Position numbers and translations under genes: made by a program. A DNA stretch of 64,000 nucleotides from Pseudarthrobacter sp. NIBRBAC000502772. GTDB taxonomy: Bacteria > Actinomycetota > Actinomycetes > Actinomycetales > Micrococcaceae. Each line of letters opens with the position of its first letter. The stretch's first letter is position 1. Shown piece after piece: positions 1 to 11,222 of the stretch. The DNA is taken from the NCBI RefSeq assembly GCF_006517235.1, contig NZ_CP041188.1, positions 1,302,001 to 1,366,000 of the forward strand, written 5' to 3'. The notes under the pieces were generated by a model. The model saw nothing but the letters and a program-made list of their open reading frames with translations. It had not been told where the DNA came from and searched no databases.

Positions 1-462
1 ATCGGCCTGGATGTCCATGCCTACGCGTCCCCTGACCTTCCCCGTCCGCTCTGGCTGGGCGGGCTGTTCTGGGAAGGCGAGCGTGGACTGGCCGGGCATT
101 CGGACGGGGACCCGGTGGCCCACGCCGCCGCCGACGCCCTGTTCTCGGCCGCCGGCATCGGGGACCTCGGCACGCATTTCGGCACCGACCGTCCGGAGTT
201 CGCCGGAGCCTCCGGCGTCACGCTCCTGACCGAGGCGGCGAGGATTGTCCGTGCGGCCGGCTTTGAGATCGGCAACGTGGCAGTGCAGTTCGTGGCTACC
301 CGGCCCAAATTCGGCCCGCGGCGGGAAGAGTCCCAACGCGTGCTGAGCGAGGCGGCAGGGGCGCCGGTCAGTGTCACGGCCACCACCAGCGACGGACTCG
401 GTTTCACCGGCAGGGGCGAGGGCATTTCCGCCGTCGCCACCGCTTTGGTCTATCCCCGTTGA
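1..462 (+). CDS. ispF: 2-C-methyl-D-erythritol 2,4-cyclodiphosphate synthase, 5' end cut by window
   Basis: IspF catalyses the MEP-pathway step of isoprenoid synthesis in which CDP-methylerythritol-2-phosphate is cyclised to MEcPP with loss of CMP. The frame is open from base 1 and starts IGLDVHAY, the D-x-H metal-binding pair that lies very near the N terminus of the family. If this is a stand-alone IspF, only a few residues are missing. It could also be the C-terminal part of an IspD-IspF fusion, which the window cannot decide. The block [13 protein letters not shown] carries the next conserved metal-ligand histidine and is followed by GIGDLGTHF, both typical. It ends with TGA 86 bp before cysS on the same strand. 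Identity is firm; only the start is unknown. Confidence 0.93.
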   Translation: MGLDVHAYASPDLPRPLWLGGLFWEGERGLAGHSDGDPVAHAAADALFSAAGIGDLGTHFGTDRPEFAGASGVTLLTEAARIVRAAGFEIGNVAVQFVATRPKFGPRREESQRVLSEAAGAPVSVTATTSDGLGFTGRGEGISAVATALVYPR

Positions 463-548
463 CTCACCCCGCGGATTCAACCCGGCGCTGTTCAGGCCGG
501 ATAACGCGCGGGGGCCGGCACGCAGGCCTTTTCCGCTAATCTGGAGCG

Positions 549-2006
549 GTGACTCTCCGCTTCTATGACACCGCGTCCGCCGAAGTCCGTGACTTCGTTC
601 CCCTCGTCCCGGGAAAAGCGAGCCTGTACTATTGCGGAGCCACCGTGCAGGGCCTGCCCCACGTAGGCCACATCCGCTCGGCGATCGCCTTTGACCAGCT
701 CACCCGCTGGCTCGAGTACCGGGGGCTGCGGGTCACCGCGGTCCGCAACGTCACGGACATCGACGACAAGATCCTCGCCAAGTCTGCCGAATCGTTCAGC
801 CCGGACTTCGAAGCCGGACCGGACGCTGTCCGCGAGGAGGAATGGTGGGCCCTGGCCTACCGCTACGAGCAGGCGTTCCTGCAGGCCTACGACACGCTCG
901 GCGTTTCCCGGCCCACTTATGAGCCACGGGCAACCGGCCATATCCCCGAAATGCATGCGCTGATCCGGCAGCTGATCGACCGGGGCCACGCCTACCCGGC
1001 GCTGGACGATTCCGGCGACGTCTACTTCGACGTGCGGTCCTGGGACAAGTACGGGTCACTGACGCGCCAGAACATTGACGACATGCAGGGTGCCCCGGAC
1101 GCGGATCCCCGCGGCAAGAAGGACCCCCGCGACTTCGCGCTGTGGAAGGGCTCCAAAGAAGGGGAGCCGACGACGGCGAGCTGGGCCTCGCCCTGGGGCG
1201 CCGGACGTCCGGGCTGGCACCTGGAATGCTCCGCCATGGTCACCAAGTATCTCGGCACCGAATTTGATATCCACGGCGGGGGACTGGACCTGCGGTTCCC
1301 ACACCACGAAAACGAAATGGCGCAGTCCCAGGCCGCAGGGCACGGGTTCGCCAACTTCTGGATGCACAACGGCATGGTCACGTACCAGGGCGAGAAAATG
1401 TCCAAGTCCATCGGCAACACCATCAGCCCCTCGGAGATGCTGGACATCGCGTCGCCGCGGGTGGTCCGCTACTACCTCGGGCAGGCCCACTACCGCTCAG
1501 TGCTGGACTACCGCCCCACATCGCTCGACGAGGCCGCCGCCGCCGTCGAACGCATTGACGGCTTCATCAGCCGCGCCGTTCGGGCCCTCGCCGCCGGTGG
1601 GAACTACACGTTCGCCACCTATGGCAAGGTTCCCGAGGCGTTCGAGAGCGCCATGGATGACGATCTCAACGTGCCGCAGGCCCTCGCCGTGCTCCACGAA
1701 ACAGTCCGTGCCGGCAACACTGCCTTGACGGAGGGGAAACTGGAGGACGCACAGCAGGCCCTGCACAGCGTGCATGACATGCTGCGGGTCCTGGGCCTGA
1801 AGGCGGTGGCGTCCGGCCCGGCGTCGGACGCCCGGGAATCGGCGGCCCTCGACGTCCTGGTGGAAGCCCAGCTCGCTGCCCGCGCGCAGGCCCGGGCCAC
1901 CAAGGACTGGGCTGCCTCCGACGCCATCCGCGACACCCTGAAGGCGGCCGGCGTCGTCGTCGAGGATGGCCCGGATGGCGCCACCTGGAGCCTGCAACGG
2001 GACTGA
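549..2006 (+). CDS. cysS: Cysteinyl-tRNA synthetase
   Basis: Class I aminoacyl-tRNA synthetase that charges tRNA-Cys in the cytoplasm. The 485-residue length fits the family (about 460-490). The ATP-binding HIGH motif appears as HVGH at residues 38-41 and the second signature KMSKS at 283-287. Cys29 in YYCGATVQG and Cys227 in WHLECSAM, with the HHENE segment, are the zinc ligands that give cysteine selectivity. The start is GTG at 549. TAATCT at 537-542 ends only six bases before it and no well-spaced Shine-Dalgarno is visible, so a leaderless transcript is plausible (inference). ispF lies upstream and rlmB downstream on the same strand, an order common in actinobacteria. Confidence 0.97.
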   Translation: MTLRFYDTASAEVRDFVPLVPGKASLYYCGATVQGLPHVGHIRSAIAFDQLTRWLEYRGLRVTAVRNVTDIDDKILAKSAESFSPDFEAGPDAVREEEWWALAYRYEQAFLQAYDTLGVSRPTYEPRATGHIPEMHALIRQLIDRGHAYPALDDSGDVYFDVRSWDKYGSLTRQNIDDMQGAPDADPRGKKDPRDFALWKGSKEGEPTTASWASPWGAGRPGWHLECSAMVTKYLGTEFDIHGGGLDLRFPHHENEMAQSQAAGHGFANFWMHNGMVTYQGEKMSKSIGNTISPSEMLDIASPRVVRYYLGQAHYRSVLDYRPTSLDEAAAAVERIDGFISRAVRALAAGGNYTFATYGKVPEAFESAMDDDLNVPQALAVLHETVRAGNTALTEGKLEDAQQALHSVHDMLRVLGLKAVASGPASDARESAALDVLVEAQLAARAQARATKDWAASDAIRDTLKAAGVVVEDGPDGATWSLQRD

Positions 2007-2074
2007 ACCGGCGATTTTACTTGATTCAGTAGACTGGTAAGCAGACTCAGTCAAACAATCAAGGGTGGAAAATC

Positions 2075-3064
2075 ATGGCCAACAACGGTCGCCGGTCGGT
2101 CAAAGCAAAGAAGGGGCCAACCATCGGAACCGGTGGTCATGGCCGTAAGGCCCTGGAAGGCAAGGGTCCCACGCCCAAGGCGGAGGACCGCCCGTACCAC
2201 AAGGCGCACAAGAGCAAGCAGCTGTCCGAGCGTTCGGCCGCCAAGCGCGGCACGGGTGCCCGTAGCGCCGGCGCCTCCCGCACGGGCCCCAAGGGCCGCG
2301 CCACCGAGGAAGTCGTCACCGGCCGCAACTCCGTGGTGGAAGCCCTCCGCGCCGGGATCCCCGCCAAGGCCCTGCATATCGCCATCCGGATTGAAATGGA
2401 TGACCGTGTCAAGGAGTCGCTGAAGATCGCCGCCGAACGCGGTATCCCGCTGCTTGAGACCGGCAAGCCCGAACTTGACCGCATGACGGACGACGCCATC
2501 CACCAGGGCCTGGTCCTGCAGATCCCGCCGTACGAGTACCAGGACGCTTATGACCTGGCCGAGGAAACCGTGGAACGCTGGAAGAAGGGCCACGTATCCA
2601 ACGCCCCGCTGTTCGTTGCCCTGGACGGCATTACGGACCCGCGCAACCTTGGTGCCATCATCCGCTCTGTCTCGGCCTTCAGCGGCCACGGCGTCGTCGT
2701 CCCGGAACGCCGCTCCGTGGGCGTCACCGCTTCGGCTTGGAAGACCAGCGCCGGCGCTGCCGTGCGTGTTCCGGTGGCACGTGCCGCGAACCTGAACAGT
2801 GCCCTGAAGCAGTTCAAGAACATGGGCATCTTTGTCCTGGGGCTCGACGGCGACGGCGACGTTTCGCTGCCTGACCTCACCCTGGCCGCCGAGCCCGTCT
2901 GCATTGTGGTCGGTTCCGAAGGCAAGGGCCTGAGCCGCCTGGTCCGCGAAAACTGCGACCAGATCGTCTCCATCCCGATCAACTCCGCCATGGAATCGCT
3001 CAACGCCTCCATGGCCGTCGGCATCTCCCTGTACGAAATCTCGAGGCAGCGCGCCGTCAAGTAG
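2075..3064 (+). CDS. rlmB: 23S rRNA (guanosine-2'-O-)-methyltransferase RlmB, TrmH/SpoU family
   Basis: SPOUT-fold methyltransferase that 2'-O-methylates a guanosine of 23S rRNA (G2251 in E. coli numbering). Residues 1 to about 78 form a Lys/Arg/Gly-rich basic extension typical of actinobacterial members. The SpoU substrate-binding domain starts at TGRNSVVEAL (82-91). The three knot motifs are present: ALDGITDPRNLGAIIRS (182-198), VVGSEGKGLSRLVRENC (about 278-294) and SLNASMAVGISLYE (about 308-321). The 329-residue length is usual when the extension is included. ATG at 2075 follows the purine-rich AAGGGTGG. It lies 68 bp behind cysS and may be cotranscribed. The exact target base is inferred from the family. 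Confidence 0.93.
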   Translation: MANNGRRSVKAKKGPTIGTGGHGRKALEGKGPTPKAEDRPYHKAHKSKQLSERSAAKRGTGARSAGASRTGPKGRATEEVVTGRNSVVEALRAGIPAKALHIAIRIEMDDRVKESLKIAAERGIPLLETGKPELDRMTDDAIHQGLVLQIPPYEYQDAYDLAEETVERWKKGHVSNAPLFVALDGITDPRNLGAIIRSVSAFSGHGVVVPERRSVGVTASAWKTSAGAAVRVPVARAANLNSALKQFKNMGIFVLGLDGDGDVSLPDLTLAAEPVCIVVGSEGKGLSRLVRENCDQIVSIPINSAMESLNASMAVGISLYEISRQRAVK

Positions 3065-3221
3065 TCCTGGGTGCGGCGAAGGCCGGACTTTTGCCGGCTG
3101 CTGCGCTCGTTCCTCCCCACAGTCTCCCTGCCCTCGCAAGCTCGGAAAGGGAACCCGGACTGTGTGGGCCCAGCAACAACGCAGCCTACGCAAAAGCCCC
3201 GCCTCCGCCGCGACTGCCCCT

Positions 3222-3275
3222 CGGTGGTCGAGCCTGTCGAGACCCCTTTTGCCACATCACGGCATGAGGGGTCTC
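3222..3275 (+). repeat. Intergenic dispersed repeat with stem-loop
   Basis: The 301 bp between rlmB and glgX hold no convincing gene. They contain a core TCGAGCCTGTCGAGA at 3228-3242, which recurs in opposite orientation at 30655-30669. Next to it, GAGACCCCT (3239-3247) pairs with AGGGGTCTC (3267-3275) around a 19-base loop. Short repeats of this GGTCTCGACAGGCTCGA kind are familiar between genes in Arthrobacter and related actinobacteria. A role as a terminator or dispersed palindromic element is inference. The rest of the gap shows nothing recognisable. Confidence 0.55.
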
Positions 3276-3365
3276 GCTGTTGGTCAGAAATCCCGGCGGT
3301 TCGCCAGGACCCTATGATGTCGTCATAAAAGCGCCGGTGCAGCTCAACAGCCGCTGGCCGCTACC

Positions 3366-5485
<2,120 letters not shown>

Positions 5486-5503
5486 CTGCGGAGGGGACCA
5501 AAC

Positions 5504-5989
5504 TTGCGCAACCGCTCCATTGCCCTGCTGCTGACCGGGCTGCTGGCCATAGCGGTGTTCGCTTTCGGCGGCCCCGGGCTCCTTGAGACTCTAACGGGAA
5601 GTACGACGCAGGCCGCCAGTTCCAGCGCGGCCCCGGTCCCGGGTGCTCCCGTCCCGGGTCCTGCGGAGGTTCCGGCCCCGGCGGTAGTTCCCGCCAACCC
5701 GTCCGGGCTGCCCGCGATCAAGGAATCCCAGCTGCCGGCCGAAGCGCGGACTACCCTTGCTGCCATCCGTGGCGGCGGCCCCTACCGCTACAGCCAGGAC
5801 AACAGGACGTTCGGCAACTTCGAGCGCATTCTCCCGCGGCAGGGCTCAGGCTACTACCGCGAGTACACCGTGCCCACCCCGGGCGAATCCGACCGGGGAG
5901 CCCGCCGCATCGTCACCGGCTCCGAGGGCGAGAAGTACTACACGCAGGACCACTACGACTCGTTCAAATTCATCGCAGAAGGCAGCTGA
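5504..5989 (+). CDS. Secreted or membrane-anchored guanyl-specific ribonuclease (RNase N1/T1/Sa family)
   Basis: Microbial ribonuclease that cleaves single-stranded RNA after G. An N-terminal hydrophobic segment (about residues 6-24) is a signal peptide or anchor. A Pro/Ala-rich linker (35-68) follows, then a catalytic domain of about 95 residues. The domain keeps the RNase Sa layout: LPAEARTTL, GGPYRY, GYYREYTV with general-base Glu120, RGARRIV with Arg135, and YYTQDHY with His150. The spacing between these residues is close to that in RNase Sa. The start is TTG at 5504 preceded by GGAGGGG at 5490-5496. It starts 18 bp after glgX and ends 8 bp before a barstar gene, so toxin and inhibitor appear cotranscribed with glgX. 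Export is inferred from the N terminus. Confidence 0.86.
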   Translation: MRNRSIALLLTGLLAIAVFAFGGPGLLETLTGSTTQAASSSAAPVPGAPVPGPAEVPAPAVVPANPSGLPAIKESQLPAEARTTLAAIRGGGPYRYSQDNRTFGNFERILPRQGSGYYREYTVPTPGESDRGARRIVTGSEGEKYYTQDHYDSFKFIAEGS

Positions 5990-5997
5990 ACACGCTC

Positions 5998-6354
5998 ATG
6001 AAAATTTACTCCGCCGACACCTGGACCATCGAAGAACTCCAGGAACAGGTTGCCGACGCCGGCCGCCGCAGCCTGGTGGTCCCCGCCGCCGACAGCAAGA
6101 AGGCTGTCCTGGAAACCTTCGGCGAAGTGCTCGCGTTCCCTGAGCATTACGGCGTGAACATGGACGCCCTGAACGACTCCCTGCACGATTTTGCTGACAG
6201 CATCGGCGAGAACGGTAGCGCCCCGGTCACAATCCTTTGGCAGGTGGCCGCAGTGTTCCGGGGGGACCGGTCCTTCGGGATCATCTGCGAGGTCCTCCAG
6301 GATGCCGAAAGCTACGCCGGCCGTGACCTCGCGGTCACGGCCGTGCTGCTCTAG
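5998..6354 (+). CDS. Barstar family ribonuclease inhibitor
   Basis: Small acidic protein of 118 residues that would bind and block the ribonuclease encoded just upstream, protecting cytoplasmic RNA before export. Family features are the N-terminal strand MKIYSADTW, a helix with KKAVLETFGEVLAFPEHYG, and NMDALNDSLHDF, in which the Asp/Glu-rich face corresponds to the barnase-binding helix of barstar. The start ATG lies 8 bp behind the RNase stop, so the two are almost certainly translated from one message. Downstream, glgP converges and ends only 15 bp away. Family assignment is firm. Pairing with this particular RNase follows from the adjacency and known barnase/barstar biology. Confidence 0.9.
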   Translation: MKIYSADTWTIEELQEQVADAGRRSLVVPAADSKKAVLETFGEVLAFPEHYGVNMDALNDSLHDFADSIGENGSAPVTILWQVAAVFRGDRSFGIICEVLQDAESYAGRDLAVTAVLL

Positions 6355-6369
6355 GTATGACGGCGGGGC

Positions 6370-8988
6370 TCAGGCGTTGACGATCAGCCCCAGCTCGGCC
6401 TTGGAAGCCAGCGCCTCGTGCCGAGGCAGGACGCGGACGGTGTAGCCAAAGGGACCGGAGCGGTCGATGACCAGCGAGCCGCTGAACAGGTGGCGCCCCT
6501 CGCCCAGGTCCTCTTTCGAGTTCAACTCCATCAGGGTGACGTCCGCCAGGGTGTCGCTTTCCTCGGCACGGCCATAAGCCACCTCCACGGACACGTCCTC
6601 CGGTGAGAGGGTATGCAGCGCGATGTAGGCGTTCACCTGCAGGGTGTCCCCGATCTGCGGGTCCTCGGAAACGCCCACGGAGTCCACATGCTCAACGTGC
6701 AACAGAGGCCACGCTGAACGCACTTTGGCCGTCCAAGCTGCCAGGACACGGGCCTGGGCGTAGGAGTTGGCAACGGCCCTGCGTCCGGCCTCGGCGGCGG
6801 GCCGGTAGAGCACGTTGACGTAGTCGTGCAGCATGCGCTCCGCGGAAACGGCCGGTCCCAGATGGGACAGCGTGTGCTTGATCATTGACACCCAGTGCGT
6901 CGGGACTTTCTCGGTGCCCGTGGTGGACGGTCCGGCAGCACCGGCGCTGTCAGACACCGTGTTCCCGTAGAAGCGTGGCGCCACCTGGGTTTCCAGGAGT
7001 TCGTACAGCGCCGCAGCCTCGATGTCGTCCCGCTCTTCGGGGGACGCGTCGTTGTTGGCGGTGGGGATCGCCCAGCCGTTCTCGCCGTCGTACATTTCAT
7101 CCCACCAGCCGTCCATCACCGAAAGGTTCAGCGAACCGTTGATGGCGGCCTTCATGCCCGACGTACCGCACGCCTCCAGGGGGCGGAGCGGGTTGTTGAG
7201 CCACACGTCGCAGCCGGGGAACAGCGTCCTGGCCATCGCGATGTCGTAGTTCGGCAGGAAGGCGATGCGGTGCCGGACCTCGGGGTCGTCGGTGAAGCGG
7301 ACCAGATCCTGGATCATCTTCTTCCCGGCGTCATCCGCCGGGTGGGACTTGCCGGCGATCACCAGTTGGATGGGGTGTTCCGGATGCAGCAGCAGCGCCT
7401 TGAGCCGGTCCGGCTCGCGAAGCATCAGCGTCAGGCGCTTGTAGGTGGGGACGCGCCGGGCGAAGCCGATGGTCAGCACGTCGGGGTCCAGGACGCTGTC
7501 GGTCCAGCCCAGCTCGGCGTCGGCGGCGCCACGCTTCTTCCACGCAGCCCGGAGCCGGCGGCGTACGTCCTCCACCAACGCTGTGCGCATTTCACGACGC
7601 AGCGCCCAGACGTCGGCATCGCTGACGTTGTAGGCAAGGTCCCAGCGGCCCAGGGCTTCGGCCTCGGTGCCGAACTGTTCCCTCGCGAGCCGGGAGATGC
7701 GCCCGTCGACCCACGTGGGCACGTGCACGCCGTTGGTGACGGAGGTGATGGGCACCTCAGAGTGGTCGAACCCGGGCCACAGGGCCGAGAACATCCCGCG
7801 GGATACCTCGCCGTGGAGCTTGGCGACGCCGTTGGCCCGCTGTGCCAGCCGGAGTCCCATCACCGCCATGTTGAAGACTGACGGGTTGCCGTCGGCGTAG
7901 TTTTCCCGGCCCAGTTCCAGGATCCTGTCCACGGGTACTGCGGGCGCCAGCCCGGCTTGGAAGAAGTGGTGGATCTGGGAAATCTCGAAACGGTCGATGC
8001 CGGCCGGAACGGGAGTGTGGGTGGTGAATACCGTGGACGCCCGGCCCGCGGCGAGGGCTTCGTCGAAGCTGAGGGCGGCGTCGCCGGCCATCAGTTCCTG
8101 AATGCGCTCAATCCCCAGGAAGCCGGCATGGCCCTCGTTGGTGTGGAACACCTCGGGCGCGGCGGTTCCGGTGAGCTGCTGGTACGCGCGTAGCGCCTTG
8201 ACTCCGCCCATCCCCAGCAGGAGTTCCTGCTGCAGCCGGTGGTCTCCGCCGCCGCCGTAGAGGCGGTCGGTGATGCCGCGCGCGGCGTCGTCGTTGCCGG
8301 GAACGTTGGAGTCCAGCAGCAAGAGGGGAACGCGTCCGACGTCGGCACGCCAGATGTGTGCCAGCAGCCGGCGCCCGTTGGGGAGCGGGAGTGAGATCTG
8401 CAAAGGGCGGCCGTTGCCGTCGGCGGACGGCTCACGAAGCAGTGTGAGGGGGAGGCCGTCAGGGTCGAGTACCGGGTACGTTTCCTGCTGCCAGGCGTCG
8501 CGGGAGAGTGACTGCTTGAAGTAGCCGGCCTGGTACAGCAGGCCAACGCCGATCAGGGGAACACCCAGGTCCGAGGCGGCCTTGAGGTGGTCGCCGGCCA
8601 GGATGCCCAGGCCGCCGGAGTACTGCGGCAGGACTTCGGTGATGCCAAATTCGGGGGAGAAGTACGCGATGGCGGCCGGGGCATCCTCGCCGAGGCTCTG
8701 GTACCAGCGGGGCTGCTCAAGGTACCGGTCAAGGTCCTCGGCTGCGGCGCGGACCTGGTTCACTACCGAGGGGTCGGCGGCGAGGCGCTGGAACTCTTCG
8801 CGGCTGACCCGGCCCAGGAAACTGACGGGATCCTGGCCGGATTCCTCCCAGATGCGGGGGTTCAGGCCAGCGAAAAGTTCACGCGTGGGCCGGTGCCAGG
8901 ACCAGCGCAGGTTGGTGGCCAACCGGGCCAGCGGCCTGATGGGTTCCGGGAGGACTGTTCTGACGGTAAATCTGCGGATTGCCTTCAC
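6370..8988 (-). CDS. glgP: Alpha-glucan (glycogen/maltodextrin) phosphorylase
   Basis: GT35 enzyme that removes glucose-1-phosphate from the non-reducing ends of alpha-1,4-glucan using PLP. With the chosen GTG start at 8988 it has 872 residues, like the actinobacterial short-type phosphorylases. The N-terminal DUF3417 block contains LATNLRWSWHRPTRELF. The PLP-lysine motif GTSGMKAAINGS places Lys613 as the Schiff-base residue, and YSGGLGILAGDHLK is the active-site glycine loop. The open frame extends upstream to 9120, but those extra 44 codons have no family character and would fill nearly all of the 152-bp divergent region shared with glgE, so they were excluded. It is the degradative partner of glgX in this block. 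Confidence 0.92.
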   Translation of the reverse strand: MKAIRRFTVRTVLPEPIRPLARLATNLRWSWHRPTRELFAGLNPRIWEESGQDPVSFLGRVSREEFQRLAADPSVVNQVRAAAEDLDRYLEQPRWYQSLGEDAPAAIAYFSPEFGITEVLPQYSGGLGILAGDHLKAASDLGVPLIGVGLLYQAGYFKQSLSRDAWQQETYPVLDPDGLPLTLLREPSADGNGRPLQISLPLPNGRRLLAHIWRADVGRVPLLLLDSNVPGNDDAARGITDRLYGGGGDHRLQQELLLGMGGVKALRAYQQLTGTAAPEVFHTNEGHAGFLGIERIQELMAGDAALSFDEALAAGRASTVFTTHTPVPAGIDRFEISQIHHFFQAGLAPAVPVDRILELGRENYADGNPSVFNMAVMGLRLAQRANGVAKLHGEVSRGMFSALWPGFDHSEVPITSVTNGVHVPTWVDGRISRLAREQFGTEAEALGRWDLAYNVSDADVWALRREMRTALVEDVRRRLRAAWKKRGAADAELGWTDSVLDPDVLTIGFARRVPTYKRLTLMLREPDRLKALLLHPEHPIQLVIAGKSHPADDAGKKMIQDLVRFTDDPEVRHRIAFLPNYDIAMARTLFPGCDVWLNNPLRPLEACGTSGMKAAINGSLNLSVMDGWWDEMYDGENGWAIPTANNDASPEERDDIEAAALYELLETQVAPRFYGNTVSDSAGAAGPSTTGTEKVPTHWVSMIKHTLSHLGPAVSAERMLHDYVNVLYRPAAEAGRRAVANSYAQARVLAAWTAKVRSAWPLLHVEHVDSVGVSEDPQIGDTLQVNAYIALHTLSPEDVSVEVAYGRAEESDTLADVTLMELNSKEDLGEGRHLFSGSLVIDRSGPFGYTVRVLPRHEALASKAELGLIVNA

Positions 8989-9127
8989 CTGCGCCACACT
9001 AACCGACAACATCAACGTCTGGAACCGCTTTGGCTTTCTTTTAGGTAAATGACAGTTGGCGTGGCGGATAAGTCGAATCGCCGCGACAAAAAGCAGCGCA
9101 GGCTTAGCAATCTGGGCCATTTCTCGA

Positions 9128-9133
9128 TAACGT
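9128..9133 (+). promoter_or_regulatory. Candidate -10 element for leaderless glgE transcript
   Basis: TAACGT ends seven bases before the GTG start of glgE and there is no Shine-Dalgarno in between. This spacing would put the transcription start on or next to the start codon, as in the many leaderless mRNAs of actinobacteria. No clear -35 is visible. This is an inference from spacing only. Confidence 0.35.
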
Positions 9134-9140
9134 CGAGCCT

Positions 9141-11222
9141 GTGACGACTAACTCAGTAACCCCTGCCGCCTCAAAGAAAAAGCCGAAAGGCAAAATCACC
9201 GACGGGCTAAGATTTGGCCGTTTTCCGATCACCGCCGTGCAGCCTGTGGTGGAGGGTGGGAAGTATCCTGCCAAGGCCTTGCCGGGGGAGGGAATTGTGG
9301 TGGGCGCCACCGCCTTCCGGGAGGGGCATGACCAGCTGGGTGTCAGCGCGGTCCTCCTCGATCCCCGCGGGAAGGAACGCCAGCGCGTCAGGCTGGCGCC
9401 GCCCAGGGGGGAACGCGGCCTCGGTACCGACCGCTGGGAGGGCATCCTCACGCCGTCGGCCGTTGGAAACTGGACCTTTTTCATCGAGGCCTGGCACGAC
9501 CGCTACGGAACCTGGCACCACAACGCCGAGGTCAAGGTGGCGGCAGGCATCGACGTCGAGCTGATGCTCGCCGAAGGCTCTGCGCTGCTCTCGGACGCGG
9601 CCGACGACTCCTCCCGCAATGCGTCCGACAGGCGTACCCTCCGGATGGCGTCTTCCATTCTGGGCAACGGGTCCCTTACCGATGAGGAGCGTCTGGCAGC
9701 CGGCTTCGGCGCGGACGTCGCCGCCATCGTGGACCGCCAGCCAATCCGCGAACTGATCACGGTTTCCGAGCAGTTCCCGCTGCTTGTGGAGCGCGATCTC
9801 GCAGGCCGCGGAGCCTGGTACGAATTCTTCCCCCGGTCCGAAGGCGCCGTCAGGAACGCCACCACCGGGGCATGGACGTCCGGGAGTTTCCGGACCGCGG
9901 CGATGCGGCTGGAAGCGGTGGCGGAAATGGGCTTCGACGTAATCTATATGCCGCCGATCCACCCCATCGGTATCCAGCACCGCAAGGGCCCCAACAACAC
10001 ACTGATTGCCGGCCCGCATGATCCCGGCTCTCCCTGGGCCATCGGCGCCAAGGAGGGCGGTCACGACGCCATCCACCCGGAACTGGGCACGTTCGAGGAC
10101 TTCGACGCCTTTGTTGCCCGTGCCAACGAACTGGGTCTGGAAGTCGCCCTGGACCTGGCGCTGCAGGCCGCGCCGGACCACCCCTGGGTGCAGTCCAACC
10201 CGGAATGGTTCACTACCCGGGTTGACGGGAGCATCGCGTACGCGGAAAATCCGCCCAAGAAATACCAGGACATATTCCCGCTCAATTTCGACAATGATCC
10301 GGAAGGGCTTGCGAAGGAAATCCTGCGGGTCGTGCTGCTGTGGGTCAGCCATGGCGTGAAGATCTTCCGGGTGGATAATCCGCACACCAAACCGGTGTGG
10401 TTCTGGGAATGGCTCATTGGCCAGGTCAACAAAAAGACCCCTGGCGTTGTGTTCCTCGCGGAAGCGTTCACGCGCCCTGCGATGATGCACGCCCTGGGCC
10501 GGGCGGGCTTCCAGCAGTCCTACACCTACTTCACGTGGCGGAACACCAAAAAGGAACTCGAAACCTACTTCACTGAGGTCAGCCACGAGTCGCCGGCGTA
10601 CTTCCGGCCCAACTTTTTTGTCAACACGCCGGACATCCTCACGGAATACCTGCAGTTCGGCGGTCCGGCGGCGTTCAAGATCCGCGCCGCGTTGGCCGCC
10701 ACCGCCAGCCCCCTGTGGGGCGTTTATGCCGGCTACGAACTTTATGAGCATGTTGCCCGCCCCGGCGCGGAAGAGTACATCGACAACGAGAAATTCGAAT
10801 ACAAAGCCCGTGACTGGGATGCTGCCGCTGCCTCAGGCCGGACCCTGGCGCCGTACCTGACCACGCTCAACGCGATCAGGCACAACCACCCGGCGCTGCT
10901 GGACCTGCAGAATCTCACGGTCCACCACAGCACCGACGACGCCACGGTGGTGTACTCCAAGCACAAGACCCTGCCGGACGGCACCAAGGACACCATCATT
11001 GTGGTGGTCAACGTTGATCCGCACGGCATCAGGGAGAGCACCATTTCACTGGATCTGGCTGCGCTGGAACTGGACCCCGAGGATCTGTCGCCCAACGGCG
11101 GGTTCCGGGTGGATGACCTCATTTCCGGCGAATCCTGGGAATGGGGCGAATACAACTACGTCCGCCTGGACGCACACGTTGAACCCGCCCACATCCTGAG
11201 CGTGAGGAGATTGCATCAGTGA
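9141..11222 (+). CDS. glgE: Alpha-1,4-glucan:maltose-1-phosphate maltosyltransferase GlgE
   Basis: GH13_3 enzyme that transfers maltosyl units from alpha-maltose-1-phosphate to the non-reducing end of alpha-1,4-glucan. The 693 residues begin with the DUF3416 N-terminal domain and continue into the barrel. The catalytic residues sit in KIFRVDNPHTKP (nucleophile Asp412), FLAEAFTRP (Glu441) and NTPDILTEYL (Asp498). The spacing from Asp412 to Glu441 matches characterised GlgE. The GTG start at 9141 follows a possible leaderless promoter. The stop TGA overlaps the GTG start of treS by four bases, showing translational coupling. This is the committed polymerising step of the trehalose-to-glycogen pathway encoded by the three genes 9.1-16.7 kb. 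Confidence 0.96.
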   Translation: MTTNSVTPAASKKKPKGKITDGLRFGRFPITAVQPVVEGGKYPAKALPGEGIVVGATAFREGHDQLGVSAVLLDPRGKERQRVRLAPPRGERGLGTDRWEGILTPSAVGNWTFFIEAWHDRYGTWHHNAEVKVAAGIDVELMLAEGSALLSDAADDSSRNASDRRTLRMASSILGNGSLTDEERLAAGFGADVAAIVDRQPIRELITVSEQFPLLVERDLAGRGAWYEFFPRSEGAVRNATTGAWTSGSFRTAAMRLEAVAEMGFDVIYMPPIHPIGIQHRKGPNNTLIAGPHDPGSPWAIGAKEGGHDAIHPELGTFEDFDAFVARANELGLEVALDLALQAAPDHPWVQSNPEWFTTRVDGSIAYAENPPKKYQDIFPLNFDNDPEGLAKEILRVVLLWVSHGVKIFRVDNPHTKPVWFWEWLIGQVNKKTPGVVFLAEAFTRPAMMHALGRAGFQQSYTYFTWRNTKKELETYFTEVSHESPAYFRPNFFVNTPDILTEYLQFGGPAAFKIRAALAATASPLWGVYAGYELYEHVARPGAEEYIDNEKFEYKARDWDAAAASGRTLAPYLTTLNAIRHNHPALLDLQNLTVHHSTDDATVVYSKHKTLPDGTKDTIIVVVNVDPHGIRESTISLDLAALELDPEDLSPNGGFRVDDLISGESWEWGEYNYVRLDAHVEPAHILSVRRLHQ

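Noticed and set aside
3071..3328. 85-codon frame between rlmB and glgX
   Set aside because: It runs across the dispersed repeat and a stem-loop and resembles no known protein.
8989..9120. Longer N terminus for GlgP
   Set aside because: The extra 44 codons have no family features and would fill most of the divergent promoter region with glgE.
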